A stretch of DNA of 64,000 nucleotides. Origin: Scilla litardierei (lineage: Eukaryota > Streptophyta > Magnoliopsida > Asparagales > Asparagaceae). Below, piece by piece: positions 32,479-42,781 of this stretch. Position numbers and translations under genes: made by a program. How positions within the stretch are numbered: the first letter of the stretch is position 1; each line of letters opens with the position of its first letter. The stretch is from contig CM061133.1 in NCBI GenBank assembly GCA_030789695.1, forward strand, positions 97,793,128-97,857,127, in the 5' to 3' direction. Below the pieces are notes generated by a model, which had not been told where the DNA came from, searched no databases, and saw only the letters and a list, made by a program, of their open reading frames with translations.

Positions 32479-33391
32479 ATGGATTAGATTCCACAAGAAA
32501 TAGTGAACTAGAAACACATATGTAACTAGTATTACAAGTTACCTCATCACTTCCACTCGTACACGAACGAGCATAGTGACCGAGCTTGTTGCACTTGAAG
32601 CACTTGATTCTTTTCAAGTCTTTCTTCTTGTGCCATTTCTTGTGTCCACCCTTATGTTTGGGTTCCTTGGTAGACTCAGGTTGCTTATTACGTTCATTAG
32701 AAGACTTCGAACGATCTTTACGTTTCTTTCCCCCGTGTGAGGAACTAGCAACCATGTGCACTTCTGCACCTGGCTTGGCAGCCGCAAGCCGCTCTTCCTC
32801 TAATTCGAGGTGCTTGGAAACATCGTTGAAGGTCTTGATGCTCTCATTATGAGTGAGATGCATCTTCATCTGATCCCACCCATTTGGTAGGGAACGTATG
32901 ACTGCTTGGATTTGTTGCTCATCTGTGAGCACATGACCTGCGTCCTTTAACTCCGAGATAAGGTTCGCCATATGTCGCAGATGTTTCCCTATGGAATGAT
33001 CTGGACGTTTCTTATATGTATCGAACTTTATAGTTAAGGCGCGAAGTTTGGACACCGATGTGCCACCGAACTTCTCCTCTAGCTTGGACCATATGTCCAT
33101 AGCTAGGTCATGTTCTCGGAAGATGCACATTATGTCATCAGCCATACTGCTTAATAACGTAATGCGCGCTATCTTATTCTTCCGAGACCAAGCATCAAAA
33201 GCTTCCTTGTCTCTTCGGTGTTGGGCCGTAGTGCCCAACTCGGGTTCAATCATTACGTTCTTTAGAGTTTCGAGCACTTCTTGCTCCTCTAAAACGTATT
33301 GTATCTTAATGGACCAAAGTTTGTAATTATCGCCGTTGAGTTTTTCACCTTTGTTTAACTCAGCGACGATATTCTTTGAAGCGGAAGACAT
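32465..33391 (-). pseudogene. Copia1 gag
   Basis: The likely start is MSSASKNIVAELNKGEKLNG at 33391; an upstream in-frame ATG at 33523 adds residues unlike any gag and is not preferred. The capsid-like region runs through YKLWSIKIQYVLEEQEVL, AQHRRDKEAFDAWSRKNK and KHLRHMANLISELKDAGH. A Lys-rich stretch and the zinc knuckle CFKCNKLGHYARSC follow near residue 280. The frame is open for about 309 codons and shifts out at ESNPFWDN, where Copia2 continues into the protease. Gag itself looks the least damaged part and could still form particles; that is inference. Confidence 0.85.
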
Positions 33392-33540
33392 TTTACTTTT
33401 AAAATGCTGCAAAAGACACAAAACCGAAGGTTCGATCAAAAACATTGCATAAAAAATTCTTAAAATATAACTCCCACTTGAAATGATAATAGAATATCCC
33501 ATTTGGATAGTTCTAAAATTCAAATCCCACTTGGAATTAT

Positions 33541-33850
33541 ATTATATTTGATAAGTTACTTTCGAAAAATATTGAAGGTGTTGTTCTAGAATCGAAAAGG
33601 TCTCTATGATTCCAATCACCATCTAGAACAACTTTCAATATTCCCCCATCACTTATCAAACTATAGTACTCTTATAGTACTAGCAGCGGAAAATAAGTAT
33701 TTGATAAGTTACTTTCGAAAAATATTGAAGATGTTACTCTAGAATCGGAAAGGTCACTATGTTTCCAATCACCATCTAGAGTAACTTTCAATATTTCTCC
33801 CTCACTTTATCAAATGTTAGTACTCTTATAGTACTTAGCAGCGGAAAAGC
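33541..33850 (-). repeat. Tandem pair of long hairpins in the Copia1 leader
   Basis: Two units of about 150-165 bp (33541-33701 and 33702-33850) each fold on themselves. The outer arms are TTTGATAAGT/ACTTATCAAA, the middle arms AATATTGAA/TTCAATATT, and the inner arms TTGTTCTAGA/TCTAGAACAA in unit 1 but TTACTCTAGA/TCTAGAGTAA in unit 2. Two base pairs thus changed on both sides. Confidence 0.85.
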
Positions 33851-33889
33851 GTTTTTGAAAACGTATTTTTCAAAACGAATATAAAATAC

Positions 33890-34130
33890 ATTGGCTAATC
33901 TCCGTAGAGTAGAGCACAACGTCATAAGTTCATTGGCTAATCTCCGTAGAGTAGAGCACAATGACATGGCTAATCTCGCATGAAGTAGAGCATTACGGCT
34001 AATCTTCAAGGAGTAGAGCACAATTTCATAAGTACATTGGCTAATCTCCGAAGAGTAGAGCACAATGACTTGGCTAATCTCGCATGAAGTAGAGCACTAT
34101 GGCTAATCTTCAAGGAGTAGAGCCCAAGTT
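33890..34130 (-). repeat. GGCTAATCT...AGTAGAGCAC repeat cluster in the Copia1 leader
   Basis: About seven units of 30-45 bp share GGCTAATCT and AGTAGAGCAC, with alternating middles (ccgtag, cgcatgaa, tcaagg). No coding frame is supported. Confidence 0.85.
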
Positions 34131-34339
34131 AAAAACTTCATTCAAACGTTAGTCCCGTATGAACTAGTCGGCACTGTGGTTAGCCCCGTATGGGCTAATC
34201 GACACATTCGAGTTTGACCAATGCCTTTTGTCACCCCGTATGGGTCATTTGGCAAGTTTGCAATCGACCCAGACCATCTGTCGGATTGGTCGACCAAAAA
34301 CACAAAATTGGTCGACCAATATTCGAACTGCAACTTCTC

Positions 34340-34890
34340 CCGGCCAGGGCCTCTGCCCTGGCCGGGGCTTGGCTAATGGCCGGCCAGGGCCTCTGCCTTG
34401 GCCGGCCAGGGGGCCTGGCCCCCTCGGCCAGGGCCGGCCAGGCCCTGGCCTCTGCCAGGGCCTGCCGGCCAGGCCCTGGCCACTGCCAGGGCCTGCCGGC
34501 CAGGCCACTAGCCGGGGCCAGGGCTCCTGCCCTGGCCTCGGCCAGGCGCTGGCCTGAGGCCAGGGCGCCGGCCCTGGCCTCTGCCAGGGCCGGCAGGCCG
34601 CTGGCCGGGGCCAGGGCTCCTGCCCTGGCCTCGGCCAGGCCCTGGCCTGAGGCCAGGGCACCGGCCCTGGCCTCTGCCAGGGCCGGCAGGCCGGCCAGGG
34701 CCGGCCGGCCAGGGCCGGCAGGCCCTTGGCCAAGGCCGGCCACTGCCGGCCCGGCCTTGGCCGGCCACTGCCGGCCTGGCCATGGCCGGTCATGGCTTGG
34801 CCATGGCCGGTCATGGCTTGGCCATGGCCGGCCATGGTCAAGGCCTTTCGGCGTTGGCCGGCCATGGCCCCTTTGGCCATGACCGGCCAC
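34340..34890. repeat. GGCC-palindrome array in the Copia1 leader
   Basis: About 550 bp are made of overlapping palindromes such as GGCCGGCC, CCTGGCCGGCCAGG, GGCCATGGCC and CCAGGGCC...GGCCCTGG. The array is extremely GC-rich within an AT-rich element. It opens long low-complexity frames on both strands that are not genes. Confidence 0.9.
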
Positions 34891-35357
34891 CCCCTTTGAA
34901 TGGGGTTGCCGCACTTTCTTCTCCCCCTTGATGGGGTGGTCGCCAGTGGTTATTGGCCGTAGCCAACCCCCTCCGCATGAGGAGAGGGGGTGCATGGCCT
35001 TCATGGCCCATTTGGCCATGGTGCACATGCACCAAATTTTCCTCTTACCCGATGGAAATAACTTCCATCATCTTCCTCGATGAAGCACCCGTTCGTCGAA
35101 GAAATTAGTTATCTCTTAATGGCCGTGTGCCAAAAATGAATAACGTACTACGTGAACGGTCGGTTCTTCCCGTCACGGAGAGTTCCTACCATATCCATAA
35201 TGATAGGAGACCCTAACGTGAAAAGAACAACCGCTGCGTTCTCTCCGTCACGAAGCGTTCCTACTATATCCGTAATAGTAGGAGACCCATTCGTGAAAAA
35301 GACAACGACTCGTTCGTAGTTTCGACGGGGCGGTGGATTGACCGGGGCGAACCCATA

Positions 35358-35371
35358 TGGCTCTGATACCA
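35358..35371 (-). other. Primer-binding site of Copia1 (initiator Met tRNA)
   Basis: On the - strand this reads TGGTATCAGAGCCA, one base from the 5' LTR end at 35373. Confidence 0.92.
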
Positions 35372-35372
35372 A

Positions 35373-35979
35373 TGAAGGATCCTGCCAAAACAGAGTTAGG
35401 ATCGATAACATGAAGTTTAGACTTACGCTTGCGTACGCGGCACGGTAGTCTACGAACTTCGCCTTCGGATTCGCCACGACGGATCGAGTCTACTCACGAA
35501 CGGAGTAAGGCTACTAATCCCACAATCTAAATCTTTATTTTAGATTAAGAACTTGGATGGAGGGAGAGGAAATATTTCTGCAGAGCTTCGCTATGAAGAA
35601 GATGCATGCATGAATTTCATGCAAAATGTGTAAGGAAAATGGCTACCCTTGGGTCTTATTTATAGCCCCCAAGGTAGTTATTTTAGGGTAAGTTGTTCCT
35701 TTGGAACAACTTAATTAAGGTGTACCATGATACATGGCACATTATAAGCTTAAGTTGTACCATATGCATGGTACAACATAAGCTTAAGATATTCCCCCTT
35801 TATTAGCCATATGTCGCATGCACTTATGCATATATAATGCGACTTTCCCGCTCATACAGAGATCCTCTCCGCAAGGGAACAGATTCCCTTTGCACATGAC
35901 TTCGTGTGCGCGACGTTCGAGGTCCGTATTCCCTCGTACATCCCCCACAAGGGTGTACAAACGTCTTCCATATCCAACA
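35373..35979 (-). repeat. 5' LTR of Copia1
   Basis: Same 607-bp length as 28121-28727 with one visible difference. The TATA box CTATAAATA is at about 35665-35657, with the same upstream palindromes (about 35690-35777). Confidence 0.94.
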
Positions 35980-36291
35980 GCAACTAGTTCACCTGAAATA
36001 CTACCCTAGCAATCGTGATACCGATGAATCACAATGACGAGATACGGTGAGTAGCGGGGATTCCCTATTCCCTAGGCGTCTTTATTTGATTTTATATCTC
36101 TTTGCATTATTTGACGATTGTGACAACATCGCCGAAAGGCAAATTCCTACTCTTCTGTCCCTATAGCCAGGTTGTTCGGAGAAGGCACTGTCATACGTCC
36201 TCCCTGTGTTCGATACCCGCTCGCCGCTACACCGTGCGCTTGCGGTAAAACTACACGGTCGCTCTTTAGGGTGTACGCCCGGGCGCGATCA
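35980..36291 (+). repeat. 3' LTR of element A, segment 3 (U5 end)
   Basis: It resumes after Copia1 with the duplicated GCAAC and matches 16222-16529 of the 5' LTR, ending GGGCGCGATCA. Confidence 0.9.
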
Positions 36292-37396
36292 GCTATGCAT
36301 AACCTTGTCCCTTATTTGATAACACAAGACAACCCTTTAGGTTAGCCATTAAGAAATCATTAAAATTTATTAATTGAATTTTAATGACATGCTATGTTTT
36401 AATAAAACATTAACAACCCTTCAAGACCTAATTCCTGATTAGGGTAGTCCTTTTAATGATTTCTTAATTCTAATTCTTATAATTAATTCTCATTAAAGGA
36501 CTTTGCTTTTAGCGTTGTTAATAAAATTTATTAAAATCCTAATAACGATTAGGATAGCACGTGAACCTTATAGTTGATAAGGACTTAATAAAAGTTATTA
36601 AACAAATCCTAAAATTTTGAATTTAAGGATGCAACTAGTTGAAAGGATTAATTAGTTGTTAATAAAAGTTGTTTAGTCTATGGCACGCATATAAAAATGA
36701 CAAGCTTCATTCAATGGACCATGATCCAGTCAATGTGCTTGGCTAAGAGTTCTGGATCACCCTTTAAGGGATAGTGATCCTGGCTTAGTCAATTCTCTGG
36801 CTGTGTTCCGTTGGACCGCAATGTCGCGAATCATGATTGTATGACACCCTGGACTATATCCAAGTCAAATACGTTAATGATCTTTTTCAAGATTAGCCGT
36901 TGCCCTCCTTGTTTTAGGGGTTGGCAACTATAGGACCCCTGTTATAGTTGTTGAGCTACACTCAAGCTGTAATATGGCAACCTTATAGAAACCAACTCCT
37001 TAAATTCATAAGATGTAGTCTAAGACCTGACCCAAACCGACGTGTCGTGAATACACCGAGCGAATGAGCAAGTCAGGCTAGACACGAAAACAAGGGTCCG
37101 ACCAGACTAGACATTGTGATTTGGATGAGCACACTCATGATCACAAATGGCTAGGGGCAAAAACCGATTAAGAGAGTCATACTCGATATGATCGATGAAG
37201 AGTCATCTTCCGATTACAGAGTCCTACAACTTGCTGAGCTACACTCAAGGTTGTTAGACTCAAGGTGATTGGACTCTTACCCATTAATTTTAATTCGATT
37301 AAATTGTTCGTTATTAAGCTTTGAAACGATCGTAAAAATAGTGGGAGGATATAGATAGATAAAAGCCATTCTACCTATATTTAATATTGAACGTAT
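36292..37396. other. Unassigned AT-rich spacer
   Basis: No gene, LTR terminus or element coding domain is recognised. It begins with GCTAT, the expected target duplication of element A. The phrase TTG(C/T)TGAGCTACACTCAAG occurs twice (about 36950 and 37233). It could be the original target DNA or an old, unrecognised LTR. Confidence 0.5.
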
Positions 37397-37926
37397 TGTA
37401 GGATCCTGTCAAAACAGCGACGTTAGGATCGAATAATAACGTAGAGACTTACGCTTGCGTACGCGGCACCGTAATCTTTGAACTTCACCCTCGGATTTGC
37501 CACAACGGTCGGTACTTCGTCACGGAGGATCGAAGCAGCGTTTCACCGCCTAAATCTCTATTTAGAAGAGGATTTTAATGGAAGGGAGAAGAAGAACATA
37601 AGTTGCCTTATGCAAACTTATGACATGTTTAGATTAGTGTAAATGCCTTACCCTTGAGTCCTATTTATAGGCTTTAGGGGTAGCTATTGTGGGAAATAAC
37701 TAAATATAAGCTTATTAGCCTATATTAGCACATTTACTTATCCTCTTCTTCATTCACTTATCAAGTGCCTTTATGCACTTATAAAGTGACTTTTTCCACT
37801 TATCGAGTGGTCCTTTTCACACGAGAAAAGGTTCCCTTCGTGCACGCTTTCGTGCACGCGACATCTGAGGTCCGTATTCCCTCATACATCTCCTCATGGG
37901 TGTATTCATGTCGTCCATATCCAACA
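37397..37926 (-). repeat. 3' LTR of Copia2 (530 bp)
   Basis: On the - strand it starts TGTTGGATATGG at 37926 and ends GACAGGATCCTACA at 37397. It is clearly related to the Copia1 LTR at both ends and in the middle. The TATA box CTATAAATAGG is near 37672-37662. Upstream are three copies of the palindrome CACTTATNNAGTG (37755-37767, 37776-37788, 37797-37809). The other LTR is outside the window. Confidence 0.85.
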
Positions 37927-38974
37927 TCTCCCACTCACACATGAGGGGATTATAAGGAAACATCTTTTCCTTTAACTCTTCTGTTTATCATACCGAGAAA
38001 TAGGTCGTGTGACCGTCATGCGCATAGAGTCCGCTGTTGTGCACTTGTCAGAGATACACAACACCCCTCGAGGTGCAAAGTTGAGTAAATCAATGCATGC
38101 TTTACCCTAGATTATTTCTTCACATTTCTTATACTTTATATTCAACAATTGAATCCCATCTGGATTACAATTGGCTGGCCAGCTTTGAATCTCCAAAGTC
38201 CAAATGTGAATATGAAATTAATCTTCCTCTTCTTGCGATCCTTTCGATCTTGACTTGACTTGCTTTTCTAACATGCCCCGCCGGACCGAATTGACCATAG
38301 TCCATAAGCAACATGCTAAGATAGCAATCACCCAGTCAAATCTAAAGGAACCAATTAGAGTCCATAAGGGTAATGAGTTAAGACCCATGTGGTCTTTGGG
38401 TCTCACATAATAGTAAACACAATTACTATTCTAACCCAATGGTCAAAATGTATACGTAGTATGAATACGTATTACAACATCACTCCTTTCCCAGAGAGCG
38501 TATGTCTTAATGATATTGTAAGGATGATGATCAGACACCACAATGTCTGATTTTGAGTCCCTTTTACTACTCAAACAATCTTCTGGACCCACATCCCGCA
38601 TAAGACAGATAGGATTTAAGAATCCTATTAGATCTTTTGTAAGCATCCATATGATGCAGATCTTTCATACGACCATTTTGTTTAAGTCATGACTCTAAAT
38701 CATCCGTCTGACGATTTTGACTTTAAACAGGTCTCATCTTTATTTTATCTGTCTGATATAATAAAGGCGGTTGCTCATGTGAGAGAGTCAACCTCAATCT
38801 GTCCGACATACTAGAAAATATAGCTGAGATTTTAAAATGTACACAAACATTTTCTAGAAACTTATATGCAATGTTGAAAAAGAACTTATTCTTTTATTAA
38901 ATTTGATCCTTTACAGACATGGGAATTTATATTTGTACAACTCAGCTCTTACGCAACCCTTGAGATGATAAGTG
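37927..38974. other. 3' non-coding region of Copia2
   Basis: It is similar throughout to the equivalent part of Copia1 (28728-29814), including the PPT (AGTGGGAGA on the - strand) beside the LTR. No coding frame is supported. Confidence 0.8.
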
Positions 38975-41900
38975 TTAGTAAAACACATCTCTGGGGATCG
39001 CCTTCGTAAGCGGATCCGCTATCATCTCATGCGTAGATATGTACCTTATGTCTACCTTCTTGGTCTTATCATAGTCTTTTGCAAATTTGTAGTTGATATC
39101 TATGTGTTTGGTCTTACAATGGAATTTTGGATCTTTGACATAGGCTATAGATGCTTGACTGTCACTGTGTATTGGTACAGCACCTGAGTCACTTGCATCA
39201 ATTAGCCTGTCTAAGAACTTCCTAAGCCAAACAGCCTCTTGGACTGCCATGCTAAATGCTACAAACTTGGCTTCCATAAGTGAAAGTGCGATGCAAGATT
39301 GTTTCTTGCTACTCCAGGATATTGCACCAGATCCGAGTAGAAAAACATATCCTGAGGTCGATCTTCGCTCATCGAGATCACCCGCCCAATCAGCATCAGT
39401 GTAGCCTTCGAGCCTCAAGGCATCTCCTTGATAGCATAAAGCATAGTCCGCAGTTCCTTTGAGATACCACAATATCCTCTTAACTGCTTTCCAGTGTACT
39501 TGCCCTGGATTGGATTGGTAACAACTTACCATTCCAACGGCAAAACAGATGTCTGGTCTGGTACACATCATAGCGTACATAAGACTACAAACTGCACTGG
39601 AATATGGAACTTTTTCCATAATTTCCTTTTCCTTTTGGTTCTTTGGACACGATTTCAGACATAAATTATCGCATTTTCTTATAGGAGTATCAATGGACCT
39701 GCAGTCCTGCATATTAAAACGTTCTAGAACCTTCTTTATATAAGTCTCTTGTGAAAGAGAAAGAAGGTTCTTCGAACGATTCCTTGAAATCTTAACTCTA
39801 AGAATATATGCGGCTTCTCCCATGTCTTTCATCTCAAAAACTGATGAAAGCCAAGCCTTGATATCCATCACAAAGCCCTTATCATTTCCGGCTATTAAAA
39901 TGGCATTTACGTATAGAGACATAATAACATACTTGCTTTTAATCCTCTTGATATATACACAGTTATCTTCATCAAGCATGGTAAAACCATTTGATAAGAC
40001 AACTTCTTGAAATCATATATACCATTGCCTCGAGGATTGTTTAAGACCATATATGGACTTACGAAGTTTACAAACCTTATGTTCGTTTCCTTCTTTTACG
40101 AACCCTGTTGGTTGTTCCATATAGATCTCCTCGTCCAATTCTCCATTGAGAAAGGCAGTCTTTACATCCATCTGATGTAATTCGAGGTCTAAGCAAGCTA
40201 CCATAGCCAGAATCAGGCGAATCGAGGTAAAACGAACAACAGGTGAGAAGGTCTCTTCGTAGTCTATCCCTTCCTGTTGCGTAAAACCTTTCGCGACAAG
40301 GCGAGCTTTATATCTGTCTATAGAGCCATCAGCCTTATGCTTGATCTTGAGAACCCATTTGTTCCCAATAGCTCTACGTCCTCTGGGTAAGTCAACTAAG
40401 TCCTAGACTTGGTTAACTTTCATGGATTCCAACTCCTCCTTCATCGCTTTCATTCATTTGTCTTTTGCAGGGCATGATACGGCCTGTTTGAAAGTAGCAG
40501 GCTTGTTATCATCTTGTAGTAAAGTCATAAAGGTTTGCGGAAATTCATCCTCAAATCTTAGAGGAGCCAACCGTGTACGACTACTACGTCGTATTTGAGA
40601 TTCTTCAAGTCCTTGTTGACTCGAAATTAGATCAATTCTAATATCACTCCCACTTGGAATGTCGTTAGAAATGCTCCCACTTGGATCATTATTCCCGTAT
40701 GGAATAGGATTCGCGTCATTCGTATCATCCATTGGTGAAGGTTGAAACGTATTTTCGTCTTCACCAAGAATTCTCCCACTCGAATGAGGTAATCCTTCTT
40801 GATCATTAATCTCAAATAGAGATAAGTCCTGACTTATCTCGCCCTGTCTTGGAAACTCATTTTCCAAGAAAGTGACATCCCTCGACTCAAATTCAATTAG
40901 ACCTCCATTGTCTTCCTGACCAATGAAAACATAACCTTTGGAGTTTTCTGCGTTTTGTATAAAGATACATTTCCTTCCCCGTGGCCCGAGTTTTTCATAC
41001 TTATGGGAGGAAATATGTGCGTAGGATGCACATCCCCAAGATTTTAAAATGTTTAAGTCAGGAGACCTTTGGTTCCACAACTCATAAGGAGTGGAGCTAA
41101 CTGATTTCGAGGGTATGCGGTTTAATATGAAAGCGGCCGTTAATAATGCATCACCCCAAAAGGTGATTGGTAAGTTAGCTTGCGCCATCATTGAACGGAC
41201 CATTTCCATTAAAGTCCTATTTCTCCTTTCTGCAACACCATTTTGTTGAGGAGTATAAGGCATGGTCACCTGATGAACTATGCCCTTTTCATCACAAAGT
41301 TCCTTAAAACTTGCGGATTGATATTCACCGCCTCTATCGGTTCGCAAGACCTTAATCTTGTGATCTAATTGATTTTCCACCAAACTCATATAGTTTTTAA
41401 AGCAGGTTAATGCTTCACTTTTGTGGGATATCAAATAGATATGACCGAATCGGGTGAAGTCATCAAAAAAATTGATGAAATAGGACTTCCCGCGTCTTGT
41501 CTTGACATTCATCGGACCACATATGTCCGAATGGATAAGCTGTAATGGAACCTCGGCCCTTGTGCCGGTTCCAAACGGCTTGCGACAAGATTTCCCTACA
41601 AGGCAATGTTCGCAGGTTGACATATCGACCTTTGAAACATTGGATAGAAGGCCACGTTTGGCAAGTCTATCCGTACGCGTTGGTCCAATGTGACCAAGCC
41701 TTCCATGCCAACAAATTATATCTGACTCATAAGTCGGAGAATTTGTAACAAGGAAATTTTCATTACAAAATGAAGAGTCATACATTGTATTTAATACAAT
41801 AAATCCTTTAAATACATACCCAGAACCAATAAGAGTATTATTACAAAAAAAGTCCACTTTACAATTTTGAAAGAACCAGCTATAACCAAAACCCATTAAC

Positions 41901-42781
41901 ACGACCACAGATATAATATTCCTTCGAATATCTGGAGCGAAGAGGACATCATGTAGTAAGATAGTGCGGCCGTTGTCCAAGACTAGCTTGCAAGTCCCAA
42001 TGCCTTTCACTTCAACACGTGTGTTGTTTCCTACATAAATCCACTTTGTTCCTTGGGGTATCCGGTGATACTCCACGAAGGACCGTCTGTCCATTGCTAT
42101 GGTCGGTGGCACCTGAATCAATTATCCAAAATGGATTAGATTCCACAAGAAATATTGAACTAGAAACACATATGTAACTATTATTACAAGTTACCTTGTC
42201 ACCTTCATCCGTACAAGAACGGGCATAGTGACCTAACTTGTTGCACTTGAAGCACTTGATCCTCTTCAAGCCTTTTTTCTTGTGCCATTTCTTGTCCCCA
42301 CCCTTATGTTTGGATTTCTTGGTAGACTCAGGTTACTTATTACGTTCATTAGTAAACTTCGAATGATCTTTCCGTTTCTTTCCCCCGTGTGAGGAACTAG
42401 CAATCATGTGCACTTCTGCACTTGGCTTGGCGGCCGCAAGCCGCTCTTCCTCTAACTCGAGGTGCTTAGAAACATCGCTGAAGTTCTTGATGCTCTCATT
42501 ATGAGTGAGATGCATCATCATTTGGTCCCACCCATTTGGTAGGGAACGTATGACTGCTTGGATTTGTTGCTCGTCAGTGAGCACATGACCTGCATCCTTT
42601 AACTCTGAGATGAGATTCGCCATATGTCGCAGATGTTTCCCCATGGAATGATCTGGACGTTTTTGTATGAATCAAATCTTATAGTTAAAGAACGAAGTTT
42701 GGACACCGAGGTGCCACCAAACTTCTCCTCAAGCTTGGACCATATGTCCATGGCTAGGTCATGCTCTCGGAAGATGCGCAT
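38975..42781 (-). pseudogene. Copia2 gag-pol, disrupted and cut by Athila-like element B
   Basis: Pieces on the - strand: gag (42790-42333), zinc knuckle CFKCNKLGHYARSC and protease WIIDSGATDH (42269-42012), integrase (within 42121-40454; intact PQQNGVAERRNR), early RT (40204-40013; [19 protein letters not shown]), and RT palm plus RNase H (39979-38975; TDADWAGDLDERRSTSGYV, ending ADPLTKAIPRDVFY). Frames change near 42300, 42100 and 40010, and an in-frame stop lies near 40405. The RT active site reads YVNA (39902-39913) instead of YVDD, so both catalytic aspartates of that motif are lost. RNase H is nearly complete, unlike in Copia1. The first part of gag continues at 54530-54713 beyond element B. 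Confidence 0.9.

Larger units (their letters stand above)
28121..35979 (-). mobile_element. Copia1, complete but defective Copia retrotransposon (7,859 bp)
   Basis: Two 607-bp LTRs (28121-28727 and 35373-35979) differ at one visible position (C at 28283, T at 35535). Flanking GCAAC duplications lie at 28116-28120 and 35980-35984. On the - strand the order is LTR, Met-tRNA primer site (35371-35358), a 2-kb repeat-rich leader, gag, pol remnants, about 1.1 kb of non-coding DNA (28728-29814) and LTR, with PPT AGTGGGAGA beside the 3' LTR. The coding part is broken in many places and part of RNase H is deleted, although the LTRs are almost identical. Confidence 0.94.
14803..36291 (+). mobile_element. 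Athila-like non-autonomous Gypsy element A, interrupted
   Basis: Its order is 5' LTR (5' end outside the window), Asp-tRNA primer site, gag-protease, internal promoter region, ORF2, about 1.9 kb of non-coding DNA with polypurine tracts, then a 3' LTR starting at 24805 and ending at 36291. The 3' LTR is interrupted by an LTR fragment (25163-26930) and by Copia1 (28121-35979). No RT, RNase H or integrase sequence is present between protease and ORF2 or after ORF2. The right flank GCTAT (36292-36296) should be the target duplication. It belongs to the same family as B and C, but with diverged LTR sequence. Confidence 0.88.

Noticed and set aside
34214..35028. Long overlapping open frames on both strands (up to 265 codons) with Gly/Pro/Ala/Arg-rich translations
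   Set aside because: They are a by-product of the GGCC palindrome block, are equally open in several frames, and have no domain or start context.
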